Positions 1-12,062 of a DNA stretch of 64,000 nucleotides are shown here, one piece after another. Source of the stretch: Euleptes europaea (lineage: Eukaryota; Chordata; Lepidosauria; Squamata; Sphaerodactylidae); the NCBI RefSeq assembly GCF_029931775.1, contig NC_079320.1, positions 39,486,510-39,550,509 of the forward strand. The letters run 5' to 3'. The notes under the pieces are model-generated. The model worked only from the letters and a program-made list of their open reading frames with translations, made no database searches and had not been told where the DNA came from. How positions within the stretch are numbered: the stretch's first letter is position 1; each line of letters starts with the position of its first letter. Both the position numbers and the translations under genes were made by a program.

Positions 1-103
1 GAAGGCACTGGTAAACCACCTCTGTTAGTCTCTTACCATGAAAACCCCAAAAGGGGTCGCCATAAGTCGGCTGCGACTTGACGGCACTTCACACACACAT
101 TAC
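1..103 (+). mobile_element. 5S-rRNA-derived SINE, 3' part (starts before the window)
   Basis: It has the GGCAAACCACCTCTGTTAGT-type block (here GGTAAACCACCTCTGTTAGT) and the Bov-B-like end GGTCGCCATAAGTCGGCTGC...GACTTGACGGCA plus a CA run. Confidence 0.8.
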
Positions 104-217
104 ATGAGAAGAGGAAGGAAGCACATTTTAATCTGAAGTTCAAACTTCAGTAAAGCACATCAGTTGATTAAAGCTTGAAAAGTGCTAACAAAATATTCTA
201 TTTTGTTTTAAACCTAC

Positions 218-383
218 CTGTTTTTACAGTTTCAGTCTCAATTTCTTGTTCTTCTGCAACATCTTGTAGCAGATATGTTTCATCATCATATACAAAGATC
301 TGGGCAGCATATCCTTGTTCTACTCTGGCACTTGGCACCGGCTCTACAATCACCGCTGGATAGCCAATGACTGGGTCATCCTC
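218..383 (-). CDS. ELF2: ELF2 second coding exon
   Basis: The 166-nt exon starts after acceptor TTATAG at 384 and ends at 218 before donor GTAGG, leaving phase 1. It encodes an acidic stretch with EDDPVIGYPAVIVEPVPSAR at its start and EQEIETETVKT at its end. The YPAVIVEPVPSAR block is nearly invariant in vertebrate ELF2. Confidence 0.93.
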
Positions 384-1357
384 CTATAAGGGTGAGTAAG
401 CATGTCAGTAGTTCATCAGCACAATTAAATGCATCCCTTCTACTTTCCCCTTAGTGGCTTTAAAATAAATCTGTGTGGGCAACCACTAGCACCGGTGGAG
501 AACATTATGAGCCCTGAAGCCATATCAGAAATGCATCAGCGTACTGCTGACATGCAGAATCCGGTAACAAACAAATAAAGCTAACAAATGCCAAATTACT
601 CTGTTATAGAAATAATGAGGATTGAAATAAGGCCAGAATGCAGCCAAAATTAACCACTTCTAAATTAAAATTCAATATGATTTAATGGGACAGTTAAGTA
701 TAAGCCTCAAATATGGGATTTTGATCACTGCCAATTCACATGTAGCTTGGGCTTTTCTGAATATTTAATAGATACTTGACATTATCTTGGAACAAGAGAG
801 CCAGACTGTTCCTTCTCAAAATTACAGTTGAGATGCGGGATGGGATCCCATGAAGGATTTCTGCTGACAGACCATGGGGTAGGGGGATGTTTTGCCAGTT
901 CCCCCATATTGTTTCTGGGGTTCCTTGTCTCCCAGGAGCAGCATTTTGGGGGTGTTTTGGACTGCAACTGGAAGAGGGAAGTAAGAAGTCACATTCTACT
1001 GATAGAAATTGCTTGCGTCCAGAAATTTCTGCTGGTCTCAACCCTTAGTTTAAATTGCCCAGGCCAAGCCTGTTCTACTTACCGTACTTTAAGATTAAGA
1101 ACATGTTCACTAATCACACTGCACATATTGTTCTCATCAAACCTGTTCTGCATCAGACACTAATTTTCCTCACACTGTAAACTGTACAAGTCTTTGCTAA
1201 ACAACCTCCCTTATAACCTGTACCCTTACTAGCCATTAATTAACATTTATGAAGACGGCATGAAAATTTAACATTTCCTGACCTCGACTTGAATTTGTAC
1301 TCCATTGTTGTCAAACTCCAGGCCTGAACCTCCACTGTCAACTACTGCTGATGTCAT
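218..1357 (-). CDS. ELF2: ELF2 (NERF), ETS-family transcription factor, N-terminal coding exons; gene continues past the left edge
   Basis: ELF2 is a nuclear ETS-domain transcription factor that binds GGAA sites. The window holds only the first two coding exons of the long isoform: 1283-1357 (25 codons, beginning MTSAVVDSGG) and 218-383 (55 codons plus one base). Joined in phase 0 they give 80 residues of the acidic N-terminal activation region, including the family blocks YPAVIVEPVPSAR, EQGYAAQ and DVAEEQE, which match the vertebrate ELF2 N-terminus as I remember it. The ETS DNA-binding domain and the rest lie left of position 1. The start is the ATG at 1357, where human ELF2 also begins MTSAVVDSGG. 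The paralogues ELF1 and ELF4 share this acidic block, but MTSAVVDSGG favours ELF2. No stops or frame breaks were seen in either exon. Confidence 0.93.
384..1282 (-). other. ELF2: ELF2 intron between the two coding exons
   Basis: About 900 bases with no recognised repeat or gene. The ORFs at 736-1163 show no homology. Confidence 0.7.
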
Positions 1358-1367
1358 GGTGCATTCC
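1283..1367 (-). CDS. ELF2: ELF2 first coding exon
   Basis: The acceptor reads TTGTTCCAG/GGAATGCACC, so ten bases of 5'UTR (1358-1367) precede the ATG at 1357. The exon ends with codon GAG at 1283. The donor is GAG/GTCAGG, weaker than the usual GTAAGT or GTGAGT. This exon carries the isoform-specific start of long ELF2. The short isoform is made from a different promoter further into the gene, outside this window. Confidence 0.9.
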
Positions 1368-3087
1368 CTGGAACAATTATAAGGATTGTAGCAAAGTAGC
1401 CAAATCTTCCCAATGATGGCAATGCTAGAAGCTTGAGTTATAGGAAGTTTGTAAACCAAGAAGAACGTTTCCAAAATTCAACTTCTCTGCTACTGTGATT
1501 AGAAATCCTGAAACAGAGTAAGTGAAAAGTCAGTTAAAATGGATTTTGTATGTAACTGTGTACAATATTAATGGTTTAATTGCAGTTTAAACGTGTGTAC
1601 ATCTAGACATCAAAACAGGGTATCAGTTAATAAAACAAAAAGGAATGTGATACTTTTCATATTCTGAACAGAATTACTGTTTTGGCATCACATGACTGTT
1701 ACAGATTTATGGTCCATATCTGGAGAATCCATTCCTACCATATACATTACATTTGTAATTATTCCTATTCAATTTTTCACATAAACTCAATGTTGTTCAT
1801 CAATATATTTCATACAAGTACTCTTTACTATTAGTAACTGACAATATCAGAAGATCCAGTAGAAATACTCTAGTATTAAGGAAGAACTGTAAACATGGTA
1901 GCTGAGAGAACGAGTAAACTTAATTAGTTTCTGGTTCTCTTAAGAACTCAAGTGTTCTGATAAAGAATGCTGAGCTGTACAATGGTGACCTAGCCTAATT
2001 CAAAGGTAGCAACCCTCTCATGCAAACTAAACCCTCCATTAAAAAAATTAATAACTCTGAGCACATGCTTTGTGTCTTTCCTCATCCACAAGGCACTGCT
2101 CACTCCAAAGCTAAGACTAGAGCAATGTTTTCAATAGACAGTATGTTTGGATTCCAGGTAGACAAGCCCATCTACACTACCACTTTCTCATTGCCTTCCT
2201 AAAAGAAATACATGTAAGAAGAATGATAAATCTCACATTTTCTACAATTCTAATCAATCACTATTCCAGAGTATTGTGCAGCCGTACAGGATATTAACCA
2301 CACTCTGCCCTGCCACTCCTGAAAATGGGATATGGGATCTACAGGTCAGGTACAACAACAGGCAAAGCTACCAGCACCAATGCATGTGCTAAACTTTCTA
2401 CAACACCCTCAGAATTTCCTGTTTGGGGGCAGGATTAGGGCATGGCTACCTGCCATGACAACCTCTCTGTCCCTAGGGATAAGCAGCACTGGCATTGGAG
2501 GCAAATTCCCCATAACTGTAGTTAAGAATCTGTATCTTACATCCTTTTTTAGATATCCCACACATGTGATCAAGTGGATTATTTCTATTACTCTACTTGC
2601 TGAAACAAAACGTTTCTCTACAATGCTGTGCAAAGAAAATCTCATGTCCCTTGCTACATACCTACATTGCACTCACTTCAAATGTTTCATATGTTAAAAT
2701 GTGACTATTAAACTCACCATCACACAGCTGCTATTACAAAGAATACCAGGTTAGAGGTAGTAACTAATCTATTACACACAGTACCTAAAATCTTGAGACT
2801 GAAAATTTTGAATTTTCGGTTAATTTATTTTCTACATTGTTCAATATTGTATCCATAAGGAATTGAAACTACATAAAATATAAAATCTTGATAATTTTAG
2901 TCAGCATTTATCTAATGCATAGGTCTCTCTGCATTTGTCTTCGCTGTCAGGTTAGGAGAATCATTCTCTGGTTAGGAGAATCATTCTCTATAAACAGGAA
3001 AGAGAAAGTCTTTATTTTCCTCCTTTCATGATCTTTGCTTTTTTTCTTCTCCACATCATTAAGTGCACCAATAATTTCACATTCTTT
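1368..3087. other. ELF2 intron, no recognised element
   Basis: Unique-looking AT-rich sequence. A 20-bp tandem duplication of GGTTAGGAGAATCATTCTCT lies at about 2950-2989. Confidence 0.6.
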
Positions 3088-3335
3088 AGTTAAGGTGTTG
3101 GACTAGGACCTGGGAAAGCCACGTTCAAATCTTCACTCACCCCATGGAAGCTTGCTGGGTGACTTTGGGTCAGTCACACACTCTCAGCCCTGACCAGTAT
3201 TTGGATGGGAGATCTTCAAGGAATATCAGGATGACGCAGAGGCAAGCAATGGCAAACTACCTGCACAGATCTCTTGCCATGAAAACCCTACGGGATCTCC
3301 ATAAATCAGCTGTGACTTGATGGCAAAAAAAAATA
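3088..3335 (+). mobile_element. composite SINE: tRNA head, 5S-derived body, Bov-B tail
   Basis: The first 100 bases are the tRNA-headed SINE (TTGGACTAGGACCTGGGAAA, GCTTGCTGGGTGAC, CACACACTCTCAGCCCTGAC). The text then switches to the 5S-SINE body (CAGTATTTGGATGGGAGATC) and the shared tail (GATCTCCATAAATCAGCTGT). The junction is the same as in the copy at 15654. Confidence 0.78.
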
Positions 3336-4118
3336 AATCCTGTGGGAGTACCTCTAGAAAACCAGCACAGGGAATAAAACCCAGAATGACAACAATTTAT
3401 TGGAAGGTCAACAGACCTTTAAAGTACAAAAGGGAAGACAACCTATTATAAGGCCACATCAGCCTTAGGGCTGGATTGAGTTCTACCAAAGTTTGAAGAA
3501 ACAAGAGATCCCACTGGGAGAATCAGCTCATCAAAGGAAGCTATAGCTCCTATTTCACCAAGGGAACCGTATCTACTACCAGGTAAGAGACAAAAAACAG
3601 AAGTCTGTTGAGGTCCTTCCCTCCTGTTGCTTGCCAGCCAAATTATGAAAATTATAAAGACAGCAACAGCCAATAAAGCAATCCTGGATATATTGCTGTT
3701 TCAGCAGCATTTCCTCCTGTTGACTGGCTGATTTCTTCAGAGAACTGTCCTGTTTCCTGGGACAGTGATGAGCAGCAAGAAGTCACTGCCTGTAACAGTC
3801 CTGCCTGATTCTTCTCTCTGGAACCTCACGTGGGGTTGTTACCTCCAGCAAGCACATACATAAATGCAGATGGGCATCAAAGCACAAGAAAACAGCACGA
3901 ACTAGTCAAAAGAAAGTTGGTGTGCAAGCATTTTTTCACTACTTGGATACACCCCAGAAGACAGAAGCAAGAAAAAAGTTATATCCAACCCTTGAACAGT
4001 ATGTCTATGTTGTGAGTAGCCGACCAGCCCCACCCTCCTAATATCAGCAATAAAATAGCTCTTATTGCTAGACAGACTGCTAGATAGTTAGGAATATGTA
4101 TATATTTGTAATATGCAG

Positions 4119-4327
4119 AGAGCCAGTGTGGTGTACCAGTTAGAGTATCAGACTAAGATGTGGGAGACCCAGGGTTGAATCCTCTCTCTGCCATGGAAGA
4201 TCACTGGGTGACCTTAAGCCAGTAACACACTCTCAACCCAACCTAACTCACAGGGGCCTTGTAATGATGTAAGCTGCTTTGGGTTCCCATTGGAGAGACA
4301 AGCATGTTATAAATACGTAAATAAATT
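4119..4327 (+). mobile_element. tRNA-headed SINE
   Basis: It runs from the head AGAGCCAGTGTGGTGTACCA and CTCTGCCATGGAAGATCACT to GCTGCTTTGGGTTCCCATTG and an AAATAAATT tail. Confidence 0.8.
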
Positions 4328-4839
4328 ACAATTACAGTAGAGGGTCAGTTGCAGAAATCAAGTAAGCTCCTGGGCATAAAATAGGAGTAGGTGATCACCT
4401 ATATGGATAAGCGGATAACATAAGATGTGACTTCCCAGTCCCTGACCCCACTATAAAGCCATAATATTGGTGCAGTAACTATTGTGCTATATGACTGCTG
4501 GTGGAGTTGTTTTCTTTACAAAAAATAACAGCCTCATAGGATAGTACGGTAATGAATTAAATTGTGTATGTTTGCATTACATTCCAAATGTATTTTAAAC
4601 TAGTGGTGTGTGTTCAAGAAGAGCTTAGTGTAGTTAACTTGATTAAAAATCCGGCTTTTCACCCACTTTTTAGGGATACAGAATATTTTTCTTCACCTCT
4701 AAAACTATCAATACATCTATTTCTCAACATGGCCCCATCTGTGGATACTTAATTCCAAAGAATGGAGCCAGAGCAGAAAAGACGGATCTTTCTGCTATTC
4801 TGAGGAAAAACCCAAATTTGCAACAAAACAGAAAAAATC

Positions 4840-5320
4840 TGAACCCTCCCCACCCCAATCACCACTAATAATTCAAGCAGTGCCTGTACCCTCAGTGGCC
4901 ATTGTGGGGATTGCTAGGCAACCACAAAAACATTTTCAGAGGCTAACCATGTTGGTCTGTAGTAGAAGAGCTAGATTCAAGCCCAGTAGCACCTTAGAGA
5001 CCAAAAAGATTTGGGAGGTATAAGCTTTCAAGAGTTGGTATCTGACGAAGGGAATTTTAACTCTTTAAAGTTTGTACCCTAAAAATATTTTTGGTCTCTA
5101 AGGTGCTACTGGACTTGAATTTAGTACAACAATATAGCTAGCCCTAAAACTATGATTTCTGTGAGTAAAAGGCAAGGGGGGGCAGGGCCATTTCCAGGGC
5201 TATTTTGGCCTCCCAATCCATTCCTGATGACCTCCCTCCTCATCAGGGGCCAGGCCCAGCAGCAACTACCAGATAACTTGCTACCTTGCAGTTTGTTCCA
5301 CTCACCCAGGTACAGCTGGG
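4840..5320 (+). repeat. unclassified dispersed repeat, copy 1
   Basis: It shares AGCAGTGCCTGTA, GATTGCTAGGCAACCA, the block around AAAGGCAAGGGGGGG, and ACTTGCTACCTTGCA...CTCACCCAGGT with 14340-14605. The foldback repeat at 4935-5127 interrupts it. No class-defining end was found. Confidence 0.55.
4935..5127. mobile_element. older copy of the same foldback repeat
   Basis: Arms AGTAGCACCTTAGAGACCAA (about 4985-5004) and TTGGTCTCTAAGGTGCTACT (about 5091-5110) are inverted repeats, 40 bp or more with mismatches. The related sequence at 59110-59215 (GTCTTTAAGGTGCTACCGGA) is a single forward copy. Confidence 0.6.
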
Positions 5321-5614
5321 CCAGAGTGGTGTTGTGGTTAAGAGCAGCGGACTCTAATCTGAAGAACCATGTTGGATTCCCCACTCCTCCTCATAAGTGG
5401 CGGACTCTAATCTGGTGAACCGGGTTTATTTCTTCACTCCTTCACATAAAGCCTGCTGGGTGACCTTGGGTTAGTCACAGTTCTCTCTGACCTCTCTCAG
5501 CCCCACCTACCTCACAAGGTGTCTGTTCTGAGGAGAGGAAGGGAAGACTATTGTAAGCCGCTTTGAGACTCCTTAAAGGTAGAGAAAAGTGGGGTATAAA
5601 AACCAACTCTTCTT
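5318..5614 (+). mobile_element. tRNA-headed SINE, subtype ending AACCAACTCTTCTT
   Basis: The head GTGGTTAAGAGCAGCGGACT is followed by an internal duplication of the GGACTCTAATCTG segment (5349 and 5402). The end is GTAGAGAAAAGTGGGGTATA then AACCAACTCTTCTT. Confidence 0.82.
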
Positions 5615-5792
5615 GGCCTGACACCACATAACTTGCCTGGGACCAGTCAGTGGCAGCCTCCACAGAACATGCACAACTTGGTTGGCCCAAGCAGTGGCCA
5701 CCACACAACTCACCTGAGCAATTCACTACCATATGAGTTTTGCAACCTGAGTAGGCTTTTCCCAGGGAGGGGCTCCCTGGGGGAGAGAAAGC

Positions 5793-6035
5793 TGAGCGCC
5801 AGTATGATATAGTGGTTGGAATGTAAGACTAGGACCTAGAAGGCCCAGGTTCAAATCTCTACTCTGCCATGGAAGTTCTCTGGCTGACCTTGGGCCAGTC
5901 AATCTCTCTCAGCCGCATCTAACTCACAGTCTTGTTGTAAGGATAAAATGGAGGAAAGGAGAATGATGTACGGTGCTTTGGGCCCCCATAGGGAAGAAAA
6001 TTGGGAAATAAAGTTAAGTAAATAAAAAAATAAAG
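5793..6035 (+). mobile_element. tRNA-headed SINE
   Basis: Same subtype as 4119: GGTTCAAATCTCTACTCTGC, TGACCTTGGGCCAGTCAATC, AAATGGAGGAAAGGAGAATG and an AAATAAAAAAATAAA tail. Confidence 0.82.
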
Positions 6036-6449
6036 CTGAAGACTGAGGGACGGATAACAGGAAAGGTGGTGAGTGGGAAAGACAAGGAAGCAGGGAAAGA
6101 AGGGAGTATATAGGGACTGCCAGGAGGAGAGAAAGAGGAAGTAGTGTGAGGAAGTGGATACAGGGGGGGAATGAACTGACTCCCACAAGTCCTTGCAGAT
6201 TCCCCACTTGTTGAGATAAAACTCTAGTACGAAATTGATACAGAATGTAATAGGGAGCCATGGCAAATAAGGATAACAATCCTAAACACTGAAAAAGATT
6301 GAAGATGCATTCAAAACATACATAAAACAGTGATGAGATGTGTCTGTTGCTCTACAGAATCAAGCTCAGGGGAAAGCTATTCTGCAGGTCTGAGCAGAAG
6401 CTGGCAGAGCATAAACTGGCAGGTAGCCAAGTTATCAGAATCCCAAATC

Positions 6450-7290
6450 CCCATAGAAGTTATACATCTTTAACAATTGATTGAGCATGAACAAGTCCGT
6501 GTAGCAGGTTCACTTTCCAAACCCCACCATAAACTACACAATACACATGAACATTTTGTACCTGAAACTTACTGATCACAATATATAACCTTTCAGTTAC
6601 CATCCAGAGAATACTACATGATCAGTTGTATCCAACCAAGCTCTAAGATATAATCACACTTGCAGTGGTCCTTTGGACAGCACAAGCACTTGCAGAATTT
6701 ACACAAAACATTCCTAAAATTACAGAACCCACCAAAGGAAGTAAAGAGATAGATGGACCAAGCTAAACTTGGGAGTCACCTTCTACAAGACAGACCCAGA
6801 GGGAGATACAGTGGAATGTTGTCACCTACAACTCACAACTAAAATCTCTGCAGCACACAATCCAACATCTATACCTCCCCTAAAAATTATCTTTCCTTCC
6901 CACAGGCCTTGAGAAGTAGGCCCCTGTCAGACCGCCACCCCAATCTGAAGCAATAGCTCACCAGCAACAATGAACCACCTAAAAATGTAAACCCATGGAC
7001 TAGTCTTGACATCTATCTCCAGTGCCAACTCTGTCCTCATATCTATTCAAGAGACATTATAACAGAACCCAGCAACAACAGTGATACCATCAGCCAGCAC
7101 ATTCATCTTCATACTCTCTTATGTGAAATATGCATTATGTGACAGTAATACTCTTCTGCCACTTACTTTGGCCAAACTGGACTCACTGTACACAAAAGAA
7201 GAAATAGGCCCAAATGATAAATTAAAAATGAAACACTCAAGTCATCTACTCCTCAGCATTACATGATATGCAAAGAGAGCACTATATCAA
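6450..7290 (+). mobile_element. Penelope-like retroelement remnant
   Basis: Degraded coding text in order resembles the thumb region of Penelope-like reverse transcriptases, a linker, and then a segment like the start of the GIY-YIG endonuclease region (around IPSASTFIFILS and YVKYAL near 7090-7130). It is old and broken in several places. The call rests on recalled family patterns. Confidence 0.45.
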
Positions 7291-7431
7291 CAGAATAAAT
7301 TCAACGGCAGTCTCCAGGATGAAGCTGCTGAGTTAGAATTCACATGCCAACTTGATATCAAGAGGAAGTAGCTCATTAAAAATATTTGCTGTCCTTTCTC
7401 CCAAGTTTTTGTATTTTCATCATACTTTGCA

Positions 7432-7560
7432 CATAAGAACTTAAGAAAAGCCATGCTGGATCAGACCAAGGCCCATCAAGTCCAGCAGTCTATTCACACA
7501 GTGGCCAACCAGATGCTTCTAGGAAGCCAGTAAGCAAGACGACTACTGCAGCAACTCAGT
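7432..7560 (+). repeat. dispersed repeat fragment
   Basis: It contains GCCATGCTGGATCAGACCAA, GGCCCATCAAGTCCAGCAGT and CACAGTGGCCAACCAGATGC, a sequence common in reptile genomes that I cannot assign to a family with certainty. Confidence 0.45.
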
Positions 7561-7899
7561 GGTGGAGAGTGGCCCACATCAATTCTGATGGATGATTTAC
7601 TCTTTTTGCTGGATTGTTGTTTTCATCTGTTCTCTCAAACATAACACAACACAACTGGGTCCTGGAATGCTGGGGCAGTGGATTCTGTAATGCTCCTTTG
7701 CCCATCCCTCTTCTTCTGTTAGTACTTTTTCTGTGTGCGTATTTTTACCAAATGAGTTTCCAAGTTCTTGCATGTGACAAAGTGAGCTCTGACTCACTTT
7801 ACATCACAATTCATTTTGTCTAAGGTGCCACAAGACTCTTATTTTGGCTGCAGAAGATTGATACAACTACCGCTCTAGAATACATGGAAAGTTTATTTA

Positions 7900-8250
7900 C
7901 TTGAATTGTTTCTCTCCAGTAAACTGCTTGAGATTACTTACAGCAGGTTTAAAACATAAACCAATTAAAAATGTAAACCATCAATTTAAAATAAATCTAA
8001 AACCAGAATAACAGAAAAAAACACAGCAAATAATCCAACCTCCCATAAAAAAACCACTAGGAAAAACCAAAATCAATATACAATTAATATAAACAGGGCC
8101 AGTGGAATAGAACAACTACAGGCAAAGCATGAAGTTACAAAAACTCAAGAAAATCTTAACTAAAAGTGGCCAAGAAAACGTAATTAAAAGCCAGGCCAAA
8201 AAAACCCCTTGGCTTTACCTGGTGCCTACAGTAAAATAGGCTCTAGTCAC
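7900..8250 (-). repeat. probable LINE 3'UTR remnant
   Basis: AT-rich sequence with TAAAATAAATCTAAAACC and AAAGCCAGGCCAAAAAAACC resembles, on the minus strand, the 3' ends of the L2-like elements in this window. There is no coding homology. Confidence 0.35.
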
Positions 8251-10599
8251 ACTTGTATTCATTATTTTTCCAAAGCTGGGAAAAACACCTTAGGAAATGT
8301 TCAATTATAGTGTAAATGGCATTATATGACTATTCCATTTTTTAGTTTCTTTAAATATAGCGTACCTTCCATTTCTGCATGACAATGCCTATGTTTATAC
8401 ATCACTTCTAACCCCAAATAATTTATATTTTAATCTTTTAATTCTACCGTTAAAACAAGAAACTCATTTTCCCCTCTTTTGCAACTAGCAAAAATCTAAG
8501 CTTTGATAATTTATGGTATGATACATTTACATGAAAATAAATGCCATTGTGTTCCTTTGCTCTTAAGAGTGCAGTAGACTACAATCTCAGGCTACAACAG
8601 TTTACAGATTATCTCAGATTTTGGATATATTTACAAGTATTATTTGAAATTCAAATTAATAGAATTTTAGTGGGCCTAATCTTGAACAGAATCTATCCAT
8701 TTAAGTTTATATACACAACAAAGTCTAACTTTTATGCTCACTCAAGTAAATTACGCATTTCGTGTAAGTAAAGTTTTGGTTTTAGGTTACTGTTACTTGT
8801 ATATATATTTTTACCCACAGTTTCAGTTCTTTTACAAAAAAGGCAGTTTTTTTTATTAATTTAAAATTCCCAGACATTTTGCATCTCTATACCAGAGAAA
8901 CCACACTAGACCAGACACAATCTCACATGGCCTATATTTATTTTATTTTTATTGCATTTTTAGGCCACTCTTCCAGATTAGGTCAGAGCGGCTGTAGAAT
9001 GTATCCAACTCACCTAGACTTGTACCTGGGCAGTGACCAGCCACAACATATACCACCCCAACAGCAGTAGTAGAATAAAGCCAAGGAAAAAGCCACAAAG
9101 AGTAATAAAACAACCACAGACAATATAAACCATCCATGTTTTACATCCATTTTCTACCACAAATCATTTAGGAAGGGTTTGTTTGGGGGGGGGGGTTAGA
9201 CTATAGGACGTTAATTTTATATTTCAATCTGCTCATTTTCATTTTGACAAATCTGTTTTTATGGAAGGACAAAGCAAGACAACAAAGGCAGTTTCACACA
9301 AAGCAAACAGTCACAATGTATAAGCAGGATCCAGACTTAATCTGCATATAACATTTCAAAATCAGTCCACATTATTGACTACAGCTCAATATAAATATTC
9401 AAACATCCATGTACAGAACTAAAGGTGTACATGTGTAAAGTTTTGTTTTTCAGTCTTATAACGCAGGCCTACTAAAGCAATTAAGTCATTGCAACACCAT
9501 AGATATGCCATGTCCATTAAAAATCAATTCCAAGACAGTCACAAAAATTTGTGGGCCTCAGAGTGATGAGCTAGTATTTCATCATCAATGTCAGACACTA
9601 CCCAAAAGTTGATACTCTCATAATAATATGCAGACATTACAGTAATACTGGTGGCACTTTGAGGAATGGAAGCTATTTCCTACTGACCTATTTCTATACC
9701 CTTGAAAAGGGTTTTTCTGGTGACAGAGGTGCAAGGGCAACAGAAAGGCAGACAAGCCTGATGACACTTCCATGTCTCTCCACAGGGTACTTACTGTCTG
9801 TGCGAGCCACAATCCTTCTATTGTACATCTCACCAAAGTATCCTATTTCAGTTCTAAACCTCAGTTGACACACAGCTTGGTTGAATATTCTGACCTGGCC
9901 CACCTTGTCCCTGCCCCATGCTGGCAAAAATATGCCCACAAATTAAAAAAAAACAGGCAAAAATAAGCCATATAGATCATCAGTGTCATCTTAAACACCC
10001 ACAATTAACACTGGGAAAATTTGTATCAATGCAACTGTTCAAGTGCCTCTCGCACAGTAGTCTTTCTTCTTTATTAAATATCAAATAATTGTTGTGGGTC
10101 CCAAAGCTGTGGCTAGCTCAAACCTACTCCTTCGTCTCCTCTGAAAACAGTTCAAGAGCTTAAAGCTGTAATACAGAAGCACATTATGGCTTTTGGGATG
10201 TGCGTACACGGACCTAACATTCCGCTCACATAAATGTAGCCAAGAATCTCCATAAAGTCATGACAGCTTAAGTGAGTCGCATGGTTAGTAGACTCCACTC
10301 TGCCTTCCCTTCCCAGAACTGAATCATCATATGACGATTCCTTTTTACTCACTGTGCACAATTAGAAGAAGCGGGAATCCCATTCAAGTCCCATGACCAA
10401 GAAGGGGGGGGGGAAGAGAAACATCTCACAGCAAGCCACAGCAGTGGCTTAATCCCACTGGGCTAACACAGAGAACCCCAACCGCCAAGAGAACATGTCA
10501 GGGCACATTTACAACTCTGCTCCCTGGGGAAAAAAAACAAAACACACACACACACACACACAGTCACGTGCAGAGGGCAGTGATCCACATCCGTTCCTC
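8250..10599. other. ELF2 intron, no recognised gene or repeat
   Basis: AT-rich with scattered A/T and G runs. Nothing coding was recognised on either strand. It lies between LINE remnants and the CpG island, so regulatory content is possible but not visible. Confidence 0.55.
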
Positions 10600-11345
10600 C
10601 TAGACGTGGAAAATATTTGCAAGCCACGCTGGGTACAGGGTTGTTGTTGTTTTGTCATTGCGGGAGGATGGGGCAGAGAGGGAGGGCTATCTTCCGCAGA
10701 CACAAGAGGAACGCGCCCCGGGAACAGCTGAACCGACCCTCGCTCCCCAGGATTTGCATACGCAATTCTCATCCAGGAAAGGAGGCCATCTGTACACGAG
10801 AAACTGAAAGTAAAGGGGGAGTGGAAGAGAAGGGAGATGGCTGGGCTCGAAAGTGCAGTCATCTCATTTGACAGGGGACGGGCTGGAGCCGCCTCGATTA
10901 CCCCGCTGGTTCTTCCCCTCCCTTCCCAGCACCGTCAACAAAGCAAAGCCAGCGACGGATGGGGGGGCAGGAAGGGGGAGCCGCGCTGACATTTTCGCAT
11001 ATCTTCTCTCCCCCCCCCGCCCCGGTTCCTGTACAATGGCTCGAGCATCCCACGAACGGGATGACACGACCTGCTGGCCGGCCCCAGACAAAAAACCCTG
11101 ACAGGCCAGCCTTCGCCTAGCAAGCACCCAAGCCAACCCTCTCGGATGGTTTCCCCTTGCCTCCTTTCCTGAGCTCGTGCACACACACACGCAAAAAAAA
11201 AATTGCACAATCGTTTAACCAAGAAAGGGGGGGGGTGGGGGAGAGATCACAGTCGCGGGGATTCAGGGGCTTTCCAAAGCCACGACCCGGGATCTTTTCG
11301 ACCAGACTCCCGTAAGATACCCGGACATAAACCTATGGAGATGTA

Positions 11346-11612
11346 GTAGAAAAGAGCAAGAGTCCAGTAGCACCTTAAAGACTAACAAGAATATTTTCTG
11401 GTAGGGTATGAGCTGAGCTGCAATAGTAGAAAAGAGCAAGAGTCCAGTAGCACCCTAAAGACTAACAAGAATATTTTCTGGCAGGGGATGAGCTGAGCTG
11501 AGCTCATCCCCTGCCAGAAAATATTCTTGTTAGTCTTTAGGGTGCTACTGGACTCTTGCTCTTTTCTACTACTGCAGACAGACTAACACGGCTCCCCACT
11601 GTGAATTGTCTA
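11346..11612. mobile_element. cluster of three copies of a repeat forming a 146-bp palindrome
   Basis: Two head-to-tail copies in reverse orientation (about 11346-11420 and 11425-11494) are followed by a forward copy (11501-11612). The last two form perfect 70-bp arms (11425-11494 and 11501-11570) around the six bases GAGCTG. The forward copy continues into ACAGACTAACACGGCT, the normal continuation seen in related copies. The element sits in the ELF2 CpG island. Confidence 0.8.
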
Positions 11613-12062
11613 TGGAGATGGGGAGAGAGAAGGAGAACACCATTTCCCCCCTCCTCCCCCCCCACAATGGAAATCGCCCCCAGCCCCTCGGGGGCAGGGA
11701 GGACTGAGCTCCCGCCACGGCCAGCCGGCGCTCGGCGACCCAACACCCGAAAGCCAAAACAAACGGGAAGGGGGGCGATTATGAGGAGTGTGGGGGGCAA
11801 ACATCTGCCTCCCCCCTACACACATCCTGATGAGGCGGCCTCCAAGGAAGGGCCTCGTCGCCGAGGGTGCATCCACTCCACTTGGGGGGGGGGGGCGATG
11901 CCGCGAAGGCTCGTCCGCCTCAGCCTCGGCGGCCGCCACCATCCGAGGCCAGGTCCGGCCCGTGAGCGGCCGCTGCCATTTCTCCGCGGGCCGGAAAAAA
12001 AGCAGCTCCAACGACGGCGCAAGAGACCCCCCCCCTCAACCCCCCCCCCCAATTCCCTTTAC

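Noticed and set aside
5899-6279. 126-codon minus-strand hydrophobic frame
   Set aside because: It is partly read from the antisense of a SINE and its purine-rich flank; Leu/Ser/Phe-rich by composition only.
10935-11222. 95- to 114-codon minus-strand frames near the ELF2 promoter
   Set aside because: No homology; they include CA-repeat-encoded and poly-G-encoded residues.
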